From Pipra filicauda (lineage: Eukaryota; Chordata; Aves; Passeriformes; Pipridae), in NCBI RefSeq assembly GCF_003945595.2, contig NW_024104998.1:62001-126000 (forward strand): DNA of 64,000 bases. The letters are read 5' to 3'. How positions within the stretch are numbered: position 1 is the stretch's first letter; the number at the start of each line of letters is the position of its first letter. Below, piece after piece: positions 52,125-61,678 of this stretch. Both the position numbers and the translations under genes were made by a program. The notes under the pieces are model-generated. The model saw only the letters and a list, made by a program, of their open reading frames with translations. It did not search any database and was not told where the DNA came from.

Positions 52125-53202
52125 TTGGGTTTGCATGACCAGGCTTTGGTAGCGGGGAGGCTATTAGGGTTGGCTTCTGTGAGAAGCTGCCAGAAGCTTC
52201 CTTCATGTCTAATGAGGCCAGTGCCAGCTGTCTCCAAGATGGACATGCCGCTGGCCAAACTTGGCCTATCAGAAATTATGATAACACCTCTGTGATGTTT
52301 AAGAAGGAAAAGTAAAAGTACTGCATAGATGTAATTGCAGCCAGATAAGAGAGGAGTGAGAGGAACAACGATGCAAATACCAAGGTTAGTGAAGGAGGAG
52401 GAGGAGGTGCTGCAGGTTCCAGAGCAGAGATTCCCCTGCCTGGTGCAGACCATGGTGAGGCAGCTGTGCCCCTGCAGCCCATGGAGGTCAGCAGGAGTGC
52501 AAAGATCCCCCTGCAACCTGTGGAGGAGACCCACTCCAGAGCAAGTGGATGCCTGAAAGAGGACTGTGAACCTGTGGGTAGCCCATACGGGAGCAGCTCC
52601 TGGCAGACCTGTGGAGAGAGGAGTCTGCACTGGAGCAGGTTTGCTGGTAGCACTTATGGCCCTGTGAGGGGCCCATGCTGAAGCAGCCTGTGCCTGAAGG
52701 ACTTCACCCCATGTAAATAGGCCCACGTTGGAACAGTTCTTGAAGAACTGCTGACCGTGGGATAGACGCATGTTGGAGAAGTTTGTGGAGAAGTGTCTCT
52801 CGTGGGAGGGACCGACCCCACGCTGTAGCAGGGGAAACACTCCTGTCACCGAGCAGCAGCAGCAGCATGTGATGAACTGACTGTAACTCCCACGCCCTGT
52901 CTCCCTGCGCTGCTGGGAGGGATAAAAAAGGAGGGAGGGGTTGGGGGGAAGGTGCTTTTAAAATTTGTCTTACTTCTAATTATCCTGCTGTGATTTTGGT
53001 TAGTAATAAAATTCATTTAATTTCCCCAAGTTGAGTCTGTTTTGCCTGTGATGGTATTCAATGAGTTATCTCTCCCAGTCCTTATCTCAAGGACTCCTTA
53101 ACTCATGAACCTTTTGTTTTATTTTCTCTCCCCTGTCCGCTTGTGGAAGGGACTGATAGAGCGGTTTTTGTGGGTACCAGACATGCAACCAGGGCTAACA
53201 CA
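52125..53202 (+). mobile_element. Solo LTR of an avian ERVL-type retrovirus (about 1.08 kb)
   Basis: Begins TTGGGTTTGCATGACCAGG and ends ...GGCTAACACA. I recognise this as a widespread avian LTR type. A TATA-like GATAAAAAAG lies at 52921-52930 and an AATAAA poly(A) signal at 53005-53010, so it points the same way as PARP8. The flanks CTATA (52120-52124) and CTATG (53203-53207) are probably a 5-bp target duplication with one change. The middle (about 52490-52830) is built from roughly six degenerate units of about 50 bp sharing elements like CACGTTGGA and GGAGCAG. No internal retroviral sequence remains. An antisense open frame across it is not a gene. Confidence 0.88.
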
Positions 53203-53207
53203 CTATG

Positions 53208-55025
53208 ATAACTGATCTTTGGAGGTTTGTGAGCTGTGAGGATTATAATTAGGATATCCTTAACCTTACTTTGGTGGGTATATAGTTCTTTCTTTATGGA
53301 TATCACATGAGGAGTTGATGCTTACTTGTGTAAATCCAGCACAAAGACTCTGTCTGCCAGTAGTTGCCAACTGTGGTAGCCTGCCAGAGGTGAGGCTGAC
53401 ACAGCTCCATGTCCCTAAGTCCAGCTGGTAGTGAGGTGGATCATGTATTCTCAGTAGGCATGATGTGCATCTATATTTATAAATGCCACACCCCGCCTCC
53501 TGTCCTGTTCACCAGCTAGTCCAGCTTGCTGCTCATGAGAGGCCAGCCCATACCTACCCAGTGCATGGCAAGAAAACAAGAGTCCTGTTGACACAGGACC
53601 AACCTCTTTAATTCCCCTTTCCCTCTGTTTTCTCATGCTTGTTACCCTCCAGACCACCTTTGCCCACCTTTTGGCCTTCCCATTACAAGTCTTTAGCATA
53701 TCCCAAGTGCTATTCCCAGGAACCTCATGAAGAACCTCATGAAGTGTCCCATGCCCTGGCAGTAACCTCTCAGTCTGCAAGAGGCTGCAGGAAACATCTC
53801 CCATTGACGCTCTGTGTTGGGTGTCAGCCCCAGGAGCCCATAACTCCCAGGGTCAGCTGTAGCCTCCCTGGTGCTCCCTCGGACAGGCCAGGCTGTTGGT
53901 GTTTCTTTGCTGACTGGTGTCACTGTGTGACATGACTGGTGTCACTGTGGAGATGATCACTTGCCAGCAGCCGGAGTGAAGTGCCAAGTGCCCCCCTTTC
54001 CAGTACATCTGTTCAGTGCTTCCCACTACCAGCTTCAGGGAGCTGCCTGCTGCTGCCAGTGGCTTCAGCTGTAGACCTTGTTGTTATAGGTGTCCATGGT
54101 GTGTGAAAACTGTGAGATCTGCCTCAGCTGCTGAGTCGTACTGACTCATCAGGCTGTTTCCGGATGGCTTTATGTGTCTATTAATAAACCGGTGTGCATT
54201 ACTTTCAGTTGTACCTAGGCAGGGCTGAACTCCTTGAACCCTTGTGTCTGTTTATTTAAATTAAGTGTGATTTGAGTGTCAACTAATCTGGGCAAATAAT
54301 AATTTTTTCTCCCTTTTTTTTTTTGTCTTCTGCAGTAGCTAGATCTCTTAATGGATCATAAGCATATGTTCACTTGCACGTCTCAAGTGAAACATCTCTT
54401 AAACATCTCCTTGCCTGATCCTCTGTGGAGCTTTGTAACCACATGAAAGTAGTTTTTCCCTGTGGAAATGGATGTCAGGGCTCCCACTGAGTTTAGGAGC
54501 AGTTCAGTGTAATTGCTAGGCATTCCCAGTTCATGTCACTCTCCATTTCTTTTCAGTCCCACACATTCTTTGGGTTAAAGCATCTCCTTGCCCCTCTCTT
54601 CCTCTGCTCTCTTCTGTAGAAGAAGGACTGGCATGTTGTTTTCTGTTTTTGCTTAGGGAAAGGAGGTTCGTTTATGCCTGTGGATTTGAAAGAAGAGGTG
54701 CAAAAAGACAAAACAACCTTTGCCTTAGAATTCTGGTCTTCTGAGGGCATAAGGTCACTGAGGTCACTGGAGGGATTGCCTGACCCTAAAGAGAAGAATA
54801 GGCTCCTAAATTAAATGGTTTATAGGCCTGGACCTCCAGTTGTCTTTGTTTTCCTGTTCAGATTTAGATTCAGACTAGTTTCTGCTTGCACAAATACTTT
54901 GATGAAAACAAATACAGCTCAGTGGAAATATACTGTAAGAGTAATTGATGCCTATGTTTGCCTATTGTATTCAGTACATTTACAGTACACTGCATTTCTG
55001 TTTCTCTTCTGATCCCATAAAGTAA
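53208..55025. other. Intronic DNA between two retroviral insertions
   Basis: No recognised gene. It contains a 22-bp duplication (TGACTGGTGTCACTGTG... at 53911 and 53933) and a 12-bp duplication (AACCTCATGAAG, about 53730-53750). The 53.3-54.1 kb part is more GC-rich and could be an old unrecognised repeat. Confidence 0.4.
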
Positions 55026-55030
55026 ATATA
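55026..55030. repeat. Target site duplication, left copy (ATATA)
   Basis: Exact match to 61674-61678 across the provirus; 5 bp. Confidence 0.9.
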
Positions 55031-55673
55031 TGTCCTAGTTAGAACAGCTGGGCCCAGTTCATCACTGGATGGGTGTAACCCAAAACTGTGTATTCTATAG
55101 CCTTCCATGCCATTTCCCAGAAACTGTTATCAATAGACTATTTGCACCCTCTGCCCAGAGCAGCCTGACTCCTCAGGCTATAAACTAGGTGTTAAGAGGC
55201 CTTCGAGATAGAAGAGTGTTTTTGTCCTCATGCCCATTGAGGAACCCTGTGCCCTGAGGGAAGTACTGAGCATTCCTGCCTGAACTGGAGGATATATAAT
55301 CTTGGAGTCTTGGGACTTTTTTAACCACTCGTGGGATCCAGAGGGAGACTGCAGATCACCCACTCTCAGCCAGACTGCAGACCACCACTCTCGACTGGAC
55401 TGCAATCACCACTCTTGACCAGACTGCAACAGCACTCTCACCAACATGTTTTTTCCCCTCTCCTGTTACTTTGGACTCAGGGGGGGCAAAGACCACCACT
55501 CTGTTCATGCCCCAGGGTGCTAGGTTATATATCTGGGCTTTGTGGGTTAAAACCAATTGTTTGTCTGTATAATCATACTTACTGTATTGTTTTATTAAAT
55601 TGTTATTCTGATTTATAATCTCTCTTTTGAGTTGAGTTCATTTCCCCTGCTGGTTTACCTTTAAACCAGAACA
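55031..55673 (+). repeat. 5' LTR of the ERVL-like provirus (643 bp)
   Basis: Starts TGTCCTAG and ends CCAGAACA. A TATA box GATATATAAT is at 55291-55300. The poly(A) signal is probably ATTAAA at 55594-55599. Between them, 55345-55440 holds four degenerate tandem units of about 25 bp, each with GACTGCA and CACTCT. The 3' end carries the inverted repeat CTGGTTTACCTTTAAACCAG. Compared with the solo LTR at 6.8 kb, the first bases TGTCCTAG show one change from a longer palindrome. Confidence 0.95.
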
Positions 55674-55677
55674 TTTT

Positions 55678-55696
55678 TGGCCGCCCAACGTGGGGC
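55678..55696 (+). promoter_or_regulatory. Primer binding site, Lys-tRNA-like with one extra base
   Basis: TGGCCGCCCAACGTGGGGC lies 4 nt after the LTR. Apart from one additional C it equals the 18-nt site for lysine tRNA-1,2 (TGGCGCCCAACGTGGGGC, known for spumaviruses and some other retroviruses). The tRNA assignment rests on memory of that site. Confidence 0.72.
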
Positions 55697-56139
55697 AGAG
55701 AGAGAAGTCAGAATCACAATTTCATTTTAAGCATTTGTCTATTTGGATACAGAAACTCCCTGGTCACCATGTTGTTTGATGCATTCACATGGATGTTGTA
55801 TTTGAGCCTGTTCATATTTCCACAGATGGGGTATTATTTGCCTGTTTTGATGCTCTCTTTAAGACCAGGGAGAGGGATCCAAATTGCTTTATTAGTATAC
55901 TATGTTTATGTCATCATAACATCAGAAGCAATGAGTTTCATTGTAAATGTGTATTCAGTCTTGTTTACCTGTCCTGGTTTGGGTTGAAACCTCTGGGGCC
56001 TCATTAAAAATCGCACCCAGCCCTTTGGGGGAATGGGGGGGATGGTTGTTTCCAGCCTCTCACCTCCTTCTTCCCCTTCAGACCTGCTACAACAGTCTTT
56101 GAAAATAATGAGTTCCCTTTTGATGTTAAAGGCAGCATA
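55697..56139 (+). other. Proviral leader between primer site and gag
   Basis: About 440 bp, U-rich, with two overlapping 72-codon open frames (55769-55987 and 55789-56007) that are hydrophobic and resemble nothing known to me. Packaging signals are expected in this region for any retrovirus but cannot be identified by eye. Confidence 0.5.
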
Positions 56140-57730
56140 ATGTTATTGTTAGTGTTACTTTGTTTGCTCTGTACTGTCTACACCATGTTTAGGGTCAGAA
56201 CAGGGCCTTCTAGGGGGGTTGTTTGGACACCTGCCCTGGGAGTGGATAATGCTGAGTGGCACGGGAAGTGGGAGGGCATCGGCCAGTATTTGGAGAAGTT
56301 TTCTCCTCCAATGATCTGGAAATTCACCCCTGAACAACTGCAGGATCCTGTTAGCATGGATAAGACTGGTGAAGGAAAAATGCTCTGGCAGCTCCAGAGA
56401 TGGCCAGCTCACAGCAACCTGCTGGGCCCTGGCCACTGCCTACCAGACACTAGTAGTGACATGGTACAGCACTGTCAGGGGGAGGAGAGAAGGACCAAAT
56501 CCACAGGCACCACGTCCACCCAAACCACAGCTGAGTCAGAGGGAAAAAGAAATAAATCAACTGGCACCATGTCCACACAAATCATCAAGGAGCCAGAAGA
56601 ACAACCAAAACCAATAGCAGTCGCCCCTGTCCAGAAAAGGAAATCAAAGACTAAATCAGTCCGTATAGCAAATGATGACGGAGAGGCAGGACCTTCACAT
56701 CCACCGGAGGAGACAGAGCCAGAAATAATCACTCGGTCCCTATCCCTGGGTGAGCTACGTGAGCTCCGGAGAGAGTTCACACGACAGGCGAACGAGTCCA
56801 TTCTGACCTGGCTGCTCCGAATCTGGGATGCCACAGCTAATGATACAGTTCTAGATGGGAGTGAAGCCAGACAGCTGGGATCCCTGTCTCGAGATGTAGT
56901 CATTGATCAGGGGACTGGAAAGAGGCAGGAAACTCTCAGCCTCTGGTGGCGACTGTTGTGCAGTGTGAGGGAGAGATACCTTTGCAAGGAGGACCTCCAC
57001 GTACAGCAAGGACAGTGGAACACGATGGAACAAGGTATCTGGTGCTTAAGAGAATTAGCTGTATTGGAAATAATCTTCAGAGGACAAAAGATTCCCTAAA
57101 AGTCCAGATGGTGTACAGTGCACATCCCAGATGTGGTTAAAGTTTGCATGACTCAGGCCAGAAATGTATTCCCACTACTTAGCAACACTGCAATGGAGGG
57201 AGGGAGAGGACAAGGTGAGTGTGTTGGTCAGTAAACTCAGGATTTATGAAGACACTGTCACTGCCCCATTACGAGCCCATGTCTCATCTCTAGAAACCAA
57301 ACTGGCTGAACATGTCCGAAGCCTGGAAGAGAAGATTGAGGAGGGCCACCAGAAGCTAAGAGAAGAAATTAAGGAAGGGATCTTCCATATCTCGCCAGGA
57401 CAAACAAGAGTCTCTGCTATCAGGAGCCAGCATCCCCCAGCTAAGGAGAGAGGGTACACTCCATGTGGCAATCTATGGTTTTACCTCCATGAGCATGGAA
57501 AATATATGAGGAAGTGGGATGGGAAACCCACCTCTTCCTTAGCAGCCCAGGTACGTGAATTGAAAAGAGGAACAAGTACCACAAGGAACTCTTCAAGGAT
57601 AAATGCTGCTCCAGTCTCTCGTGGGCAAGACTCCAGACGATACAGGAATGATGATATATCTGATCCTCTTGAAGGGACCTCCAGGTCATATTTACAAGAA
57701 GAGCACAATGAGTACCATGACCAGGACTAG
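56140..57730 (+). pseudogene. gag: ERVL-like gag, frameshifted
   Basis: Gag forms the internal particle of a retrovirus. Two frames carry it. The first (56140-57099, 319 codons) starts with a hydrophobic run MLLLVLLCLLCTVYT, has a repeated K-S-T-G-T-x-S-T-Q element (residues 120-128 and 139-147), a basic stretch QKRKSKTKSVR and an ordered part from about residue 195 (SLGELRELRREF onward). The second (57164-57730, 188 codons) is offset by one base and holds a likely coiled coil (residues 36-70, rich in L, E and K at heptad spacing) and an arginine-rich C-terminus. So at least one frameshift lies between about 57,090 and 57,164. There is no CCHC zinc knuckle. The second frame ends in a TAG that is in frame with pro-pol. 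The ATG at 56140 may not be the original start. Confidence 0.85.
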
Positions 57731-57805
57731 GGGTGCCCTGCCTCTAGCCAGGTAGAGGAGAGGGACAATCGAGTCTATTGGACAGTGTGGATTCGGTGGC
57801 CTGGC
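57728..57805 (+). promoter_or_regulatory. Candidate gag-pol stop codon readthrough signal
   Basis: The gag stop TAG (57728-57730) is followed without a frame change by an open pro-pol frame. Ten bases after the stop a perfect 6-bp stem can form: CCTCTA (57741-57746) with TAGAGG (57753-57758). Its 6-nt loop GCCAGG is fully complementary to CCTGGC at 57800-57805, so a pseudoknot is possible. Murine-leukaemia-type viruses use UAG-G followed by a spacer and a pseudoknot to read through into pol. The analogy is inference. Confidence 0.45.
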
Positions 57806-60800
57806 ACATCAGAGCCACAGAGATATAAGGCCTTAGTGGACACCAGTGCACAATGTACTTTAATGCCATCAAGATACGTAGGGGCAGAATCCATCTCCAT
57901 TTCTGGGGTAACAGGGGGATCCCAACAGCTGACTGTACTGGAAGCTGAAGTGAGCCTGACTGGGAAGGAATGGCACAGACACCCCATCATGACTGGCCCA
58001 GAGGCCCCATGCATCCTTGGCATAGATTACCTGAGGAGTGGGTATTTCAAAGACCCAAAAGGACTTTGTTGGGCTTTTGGCATAGCTACTGTAGAGACAG
58101 AGGAAATTAGACACCTTGTGGGTCTCTCAGAGGACCCCTCTGCTGTGGGACTGCTGAAGGTTGAAGAACAATTGGTACCGATGGCCACAGCAACAGTGCA
58201 CCGTCGGCAATACCGCACCGACCGAGACTCTGTGACCCCTATACATAAGATGATCCGTGAACTGGAGACCCAGGGGGTGGTCAGCAAGACTCGCTCACCC
58301 TTTAATAGCCCTATATGGCCAGTGCGTAAGTCCAGCGGAGAGTGGAGGCTGACGGTGGATTACCGTGGACTCAATGAAGTCACACCACCCCTGAGTGCTG
58401 CTGTACCGGACATGCTGGAGCTCCAGTACGAGCTGGAGTCCAAGGCAGCCAAGTGGTATGTCACCATTGACATTGCCAATGCCTTTTTCTCCATTCCTTT
58501 GGCAGTGGAGTGCAGACCACAATTTGCTTTCACTTGGAGAGGTGTGCAGTACACCTGGAATCGACTGCCTCAGGGGTGGAAACGCAGTCCCAGCATTTGC
58601 CATGGACTGATCCAGACTGCACTGGAAAAGGGTGAGGCTCCAGAACATCTACAGTACATTAACGACATCACTGTATGGGGGAACACAGCGGGTGAAGTCT
58701 TCGAGAAAGGAGAGAAGATAATCCAGATTCTCCTAAGAGATGGTTTTGACATTAAACGAAATAAGGTCAAGGGACCTGCTCAGGAAATTCAGTTCCTAGG
58801 AGTAAAGTGGCAAGATGGACGCCGCCAAATTCCAACGGAGGTGATTAACAAAATAGCAACCATGTCCCCACCAACCAGCAAGAAGGAAACACAGGCTTTC
58901 CTAGGCACTGTGGGCTTTTGGAGGATTTATATCCCCGAGTACAGTCAGATTGTAAGCCCTCTCTACCTTGTGACATGGAAGAAAAACGATTTCCAGTGGG
59001 GCCCTCAACAACAAGCCTTTGAACAAATTAAACAAGAGATTGCCCATGCGGTAGCCCTTGGGCCAGTAAGGACAGGACAGGATGTGAAGAACGTGCTCTA
59101 CACCGCAACCAGGGAGAATGGCCTTTCCTGGAGCCTCTGGCAGAAGGTACCTGGGGAGACCTGAGGATGACCGCTGGGATTCTGGAGCCGGGGATACAAG
59201 GGATCTGAAACCAACTATACACCAACTGAGAAAGAGATCCTGACTGCTTATGAAGGAGTTCGAGCTGCCTCAGAAGTGATCAACACCGAAGCGCAGCTCC
59301 TCTTGGCACCCTGACTACCAGTGCTGGGCTGGATGTTCAAGGGAAGAGTTCCTTCTACACATCACGCCACCGATGCCACATGGAGTAAGTGGATCGCTCT
59401 GATCACACAGCAAACCCAGACAGGGAATCCTAATCGCCCTGGGATTCTGGAAATTATCACCAATTGGCCTGAAGGTGAGAGTTTTGGACTATCCTCTGAA
59501 GAAGAAGAGGAGCAGCTGACACGGGCTGAGGAGGCCCCACCATATGACAAGCTACCAGCAGATGAACAGCAATATGCTCTCTTCACGGATGACTCCTGTC
59601 GCATTGTAGGGACAAACCGAAAATGGAAGGCAGCTGTATGGAGTCCCACACGGCGAGTTGCAGAAGCGACTGAAAGACAAGGTGGGTCAAGTCAGGTTGC
59701 AGAGCTTAAACCGTTCAGTTGGCTTTGGATATAGGTGAAGGAGAGAAGTGGCCAAGACTCTATCTCTACACTGACTCATGGATGGTGGCCAATGCTCTGT
59801 GGGGATGGCTGGAGCGATGGAGAAAGGCCAACTGGCAGCGCCAAGGGAAACCCATCTGGGCGGCTGAGATGTGGCAGGACATTGCTGGCTGGGTAGAGAA
59901 GCTGAGTGTGAAGGTCCATCATGTAGATGCTCATGTAGGCAAGAAACGGGCTAATGAGGAACATCGTAATAACAAGCAGGCGGACCAAGCTGCCAGGATT
60001 AAAGTCTCTCAGGTAGATCTGGATTGGCAGCACAAAGGAGAATTATTTCTGGCTCGATGGGCCCATGATGCCTCCGGTCACCAGGGGAGAGATGCAACAT
60101 ACAGATGGGCTTGTGACTGAGGGTTGGACTTAACCAAGGGCATTGTCTCACAGGTCATCCATGACTGTGAGACATGTGCTGCCATCAAGCAGGCCAAGTG
60201 GGTGAAGCCTCTATGGTATGGTGGACGGTGGTCGAAATACAGGTATGGGGAAGCCTGGCAAGTTGACTACATCATGCTCCCCAAAACCCGCCAAGGCAAG
60301 CGCTACGTACTGACCATGGTAGAAGGAAGTACTGGAGGGCTGGAGACATACCCCGTGCCTCATGCCACTGCCCAGAATACCATCCTGGGCCTTGAAAAAC
60401 AAGTCCTGTGGCGACACGGCACCCCGGAGAGAATTGAGTCTGATATTGGGACCCATTTCAAGAATGGCCTCGTAGACACCTGGGCCAAAGAGCACGGCAT
60501 TGAGTGGGTGTATCATATCCCCTACCATGCACCAGCTGCTGGAACAGTTGAGCGGTGCAACGGACTGCTGAAAACCACCCTGAAGGCACTGTGTGGGGAG
60601 ACTCTCAAACACTGGGAGCTGCATTTAGCAAAGGCCACCTGGTTGGTCAACACCCGAGGCTCCATCAATCGAGCTGGCCCTGCCCAGTCAGAACTTTTGC
60701 ATACTGTAGATGGAGATAAAGTCCCCGTGGTACATATGAGAGGAATGTTAGGGAAGACTGTTTGGATTAGTCCCACCTCAAGCAAAGGCAAACCCATCCG

Positions 60801-60912
60801 AGGGATTGTTTTTGCTCAAGGACCTGGTTCCACCTGGTGGGTAATGCAAAAAGATGGGGAGACACGTTGTGTACCACAAGGGGACCTAATTTTGAGTGAG
60901 AATGGTCTGTAA
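57731..60912 (+). pseudogene. pol: ERVL-like pro-pol, inactivated by four stops and a frameshift
   Basis: Order of domains: aspartic protease, reverse transcriptase, RNase H, integrase. The protease active site reads V-D-T-S-A at 57836-57850, with serine where the third motif residue is usually glycine. The reverse transcriptase has TVDYRGLNEVTPP, TIDIANAFFSIPL and an altered catalytic box Y-I-N-D at 58655-58666 (usually Y-x-D-D). RNase H starts around YALFTDDSC (about 59574), with E-L-K, Y-T-D-S-W and V-D-A-H following. The frame is broken by TGA at 59162, 59168, about 59312 and 60118, and by a 1-nt shift near 59,710. All four stops are TGA, which fits CpG decay of arginine codons, although other origins are possible. 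No dUTPase was recognised. Confidence 0.92.
60049..60912 (+). pseudogene. pol: Integrase part of pol, catalytic triad retained
   Basis: Integrase inserts the viral DNA. The N-terminal zinc-binding pattern is present: H-D-A-S-G-H (about 60063-60080), then C-E-T-C at 60166-60177. One TGA (60118-60120) lies between the two halves in the same frame. From 60124 to 60912 the frame is open. The D,D-35-E triad is complete: D in QVDY (60265-60267), D in ESDIGTHF (60442-60444) and E in GTVERCNG (60550-60552), the last two separated by 35 residues. The C-terminal part (PGSTWWVMQKDGETRCVP) ends the pol frame 120 bp before the 3' LTR. This is the best preserved portion of the provirus. Confidence 0.9.
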
Positions 60913-60922
60913 TGTTTCATTG

Positions 60923-60946
60923 TATATATATATATATATATATATA
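60923..60946. repeat. (TA)12 microsatellite between pol and 3' LTR
   Basis: Twelve TA units after the pol stop, inside the provirus 3' untranslated region. Confidence 0.9.
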
Positions 60947-61020
60947 GATGTATATAGTTTTAAAGGGATATAGTTTTTTAAAGGGGGTTAATTTGGGCAT
61001 GACATGGATGGCATAGAATA

Positions 61021-61028
61021 AGGGGTGG
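61021..61028 (+). promoter_or_regulatory. Polypurine tract of the provirus
   Basis: AGGGGTGG lies 4 nt before the 3' LTR, where plus-strand DNA synthesis starts in retroviruses. A second purine run AAAGGGGG is further upstream near 60980. The tract is short and interrupted by T. Confidence 0.65.
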
Positions 61029-61032
61029 ATAA

Positions 61033-61673
61033 TGTCCTAGTTAGAACAGCTGGGCCCAGTTCATCACTGGATGGGTGTAACCCAAAACTGTGTATTCTAT
61101 AGCCTTCCATGCCATTTCCCAGAAACTGTTATCAATAGACTATTTGCACCCTCTGCCCAGAGCAGCCTGACTCATCAGGCTACAAACTAGGTGTTAAGAG
61201 GCCTGCGAGATAGAAGAGTGTTTTTGTCCTCATGCCCATTGAGGAACCCTGTGCCCTGATGGAAGTGCTGAGCATTCCTGCCTGAACTGGAGGATATATA
61301 ATCTTGGAGTCTTGGGACTTTTTTAACCACTCGTGGGATCCAGAGGGAGACTGCAGATCACCCGCTCTCAGCCAGACTGCAACCATCACTCTCGACTGGA
61401 CTGCAACCACCACTCTTGACCAGACTGCAACAGCACTCTCACCAACATGTTTTTTCCCTCTCCTGTTACTTTGGACTCAGGGAGGCCAAAGAACACCACT
61501 CTGTTCATGCCCCAGGGTACTGGGTTATATATCTGGGCTTTGTGGGTTAAAACCAATTGTTTGTCTGTATAATCATACTTACTGTATTATTTTATTAAAT
61601 TGTTATTCTGATTTATAATCTCTCTTTTGAGTTGAGTTCATTTCCCCTGCTGGTTTACCTTTAAACCAGCACA
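61033..61673 (+). repeat. 3' LTR of the ERVL-like provirus (641 bp)
   Basis: Matches the 5' LTR except for 15 substitutions and two single-base deletions. It starts TGTCCTAG and ends CCAGCACA. The terminal inverted repeat has 9-bp arms here (GCTGGTTTA and TAAACCAGC). It carries the same TATA box, internal 25-bp repeats and ATTAAA signal as the 5' copy. Confidence 0.95.
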
Positions 61674-61678
61674 ATATA
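61674..61678. repeat. Target site duplication, right copy (ATATA)
   Basis: Exact match to 55026-55030. Confidence 0.9.

Larger units (their letters stand above)
55031..61673 (+). mobile_element. Near-complete ERVL-like endogenous provirus, no env
   Basis: The full 6.6-kb structure is visible: 5' LTR, primer binding site, leader, gag, protease, reverse transcriptase, RNase H, integrase, polypurine tract and 3' LTR. It is flanked by a perfect 5-bp duplication ATATA (55026-55030 and 61674-61678). Integrase ends at 60912, only 120 bp before the 3' LTR, so there is no room for env. The 5-bp duplication, the lack of env and the pol sequence point to the ERVL group (class III). The LTRs differ by 15 substitutions and two 1-nt indels over about 641 bp. 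Every major reading frame is interrupted, so this copy cannot make intact proteins. It lies in PARP8 intron 2 in the gene's own orientation. Confidence 0.96.

Noticed and set aside
52067..52849. 260-codon minus-strand frame
   Set aside because: It lies antisense inside the solo LTR and arises from its repeated units; it is not a gene.
55769..56007. Small hydrophobic open frames in the proviral leader
   Set aside because: Two overlapping frames of equal length from T-rich sequence with no recognisable motif; probably chance.
60913..61032. A missing or remnant env gene
   Set aside because: Only 120 bp separate pol from the 3' LTR, so there is no space for env; ERVL elements typically lack it.
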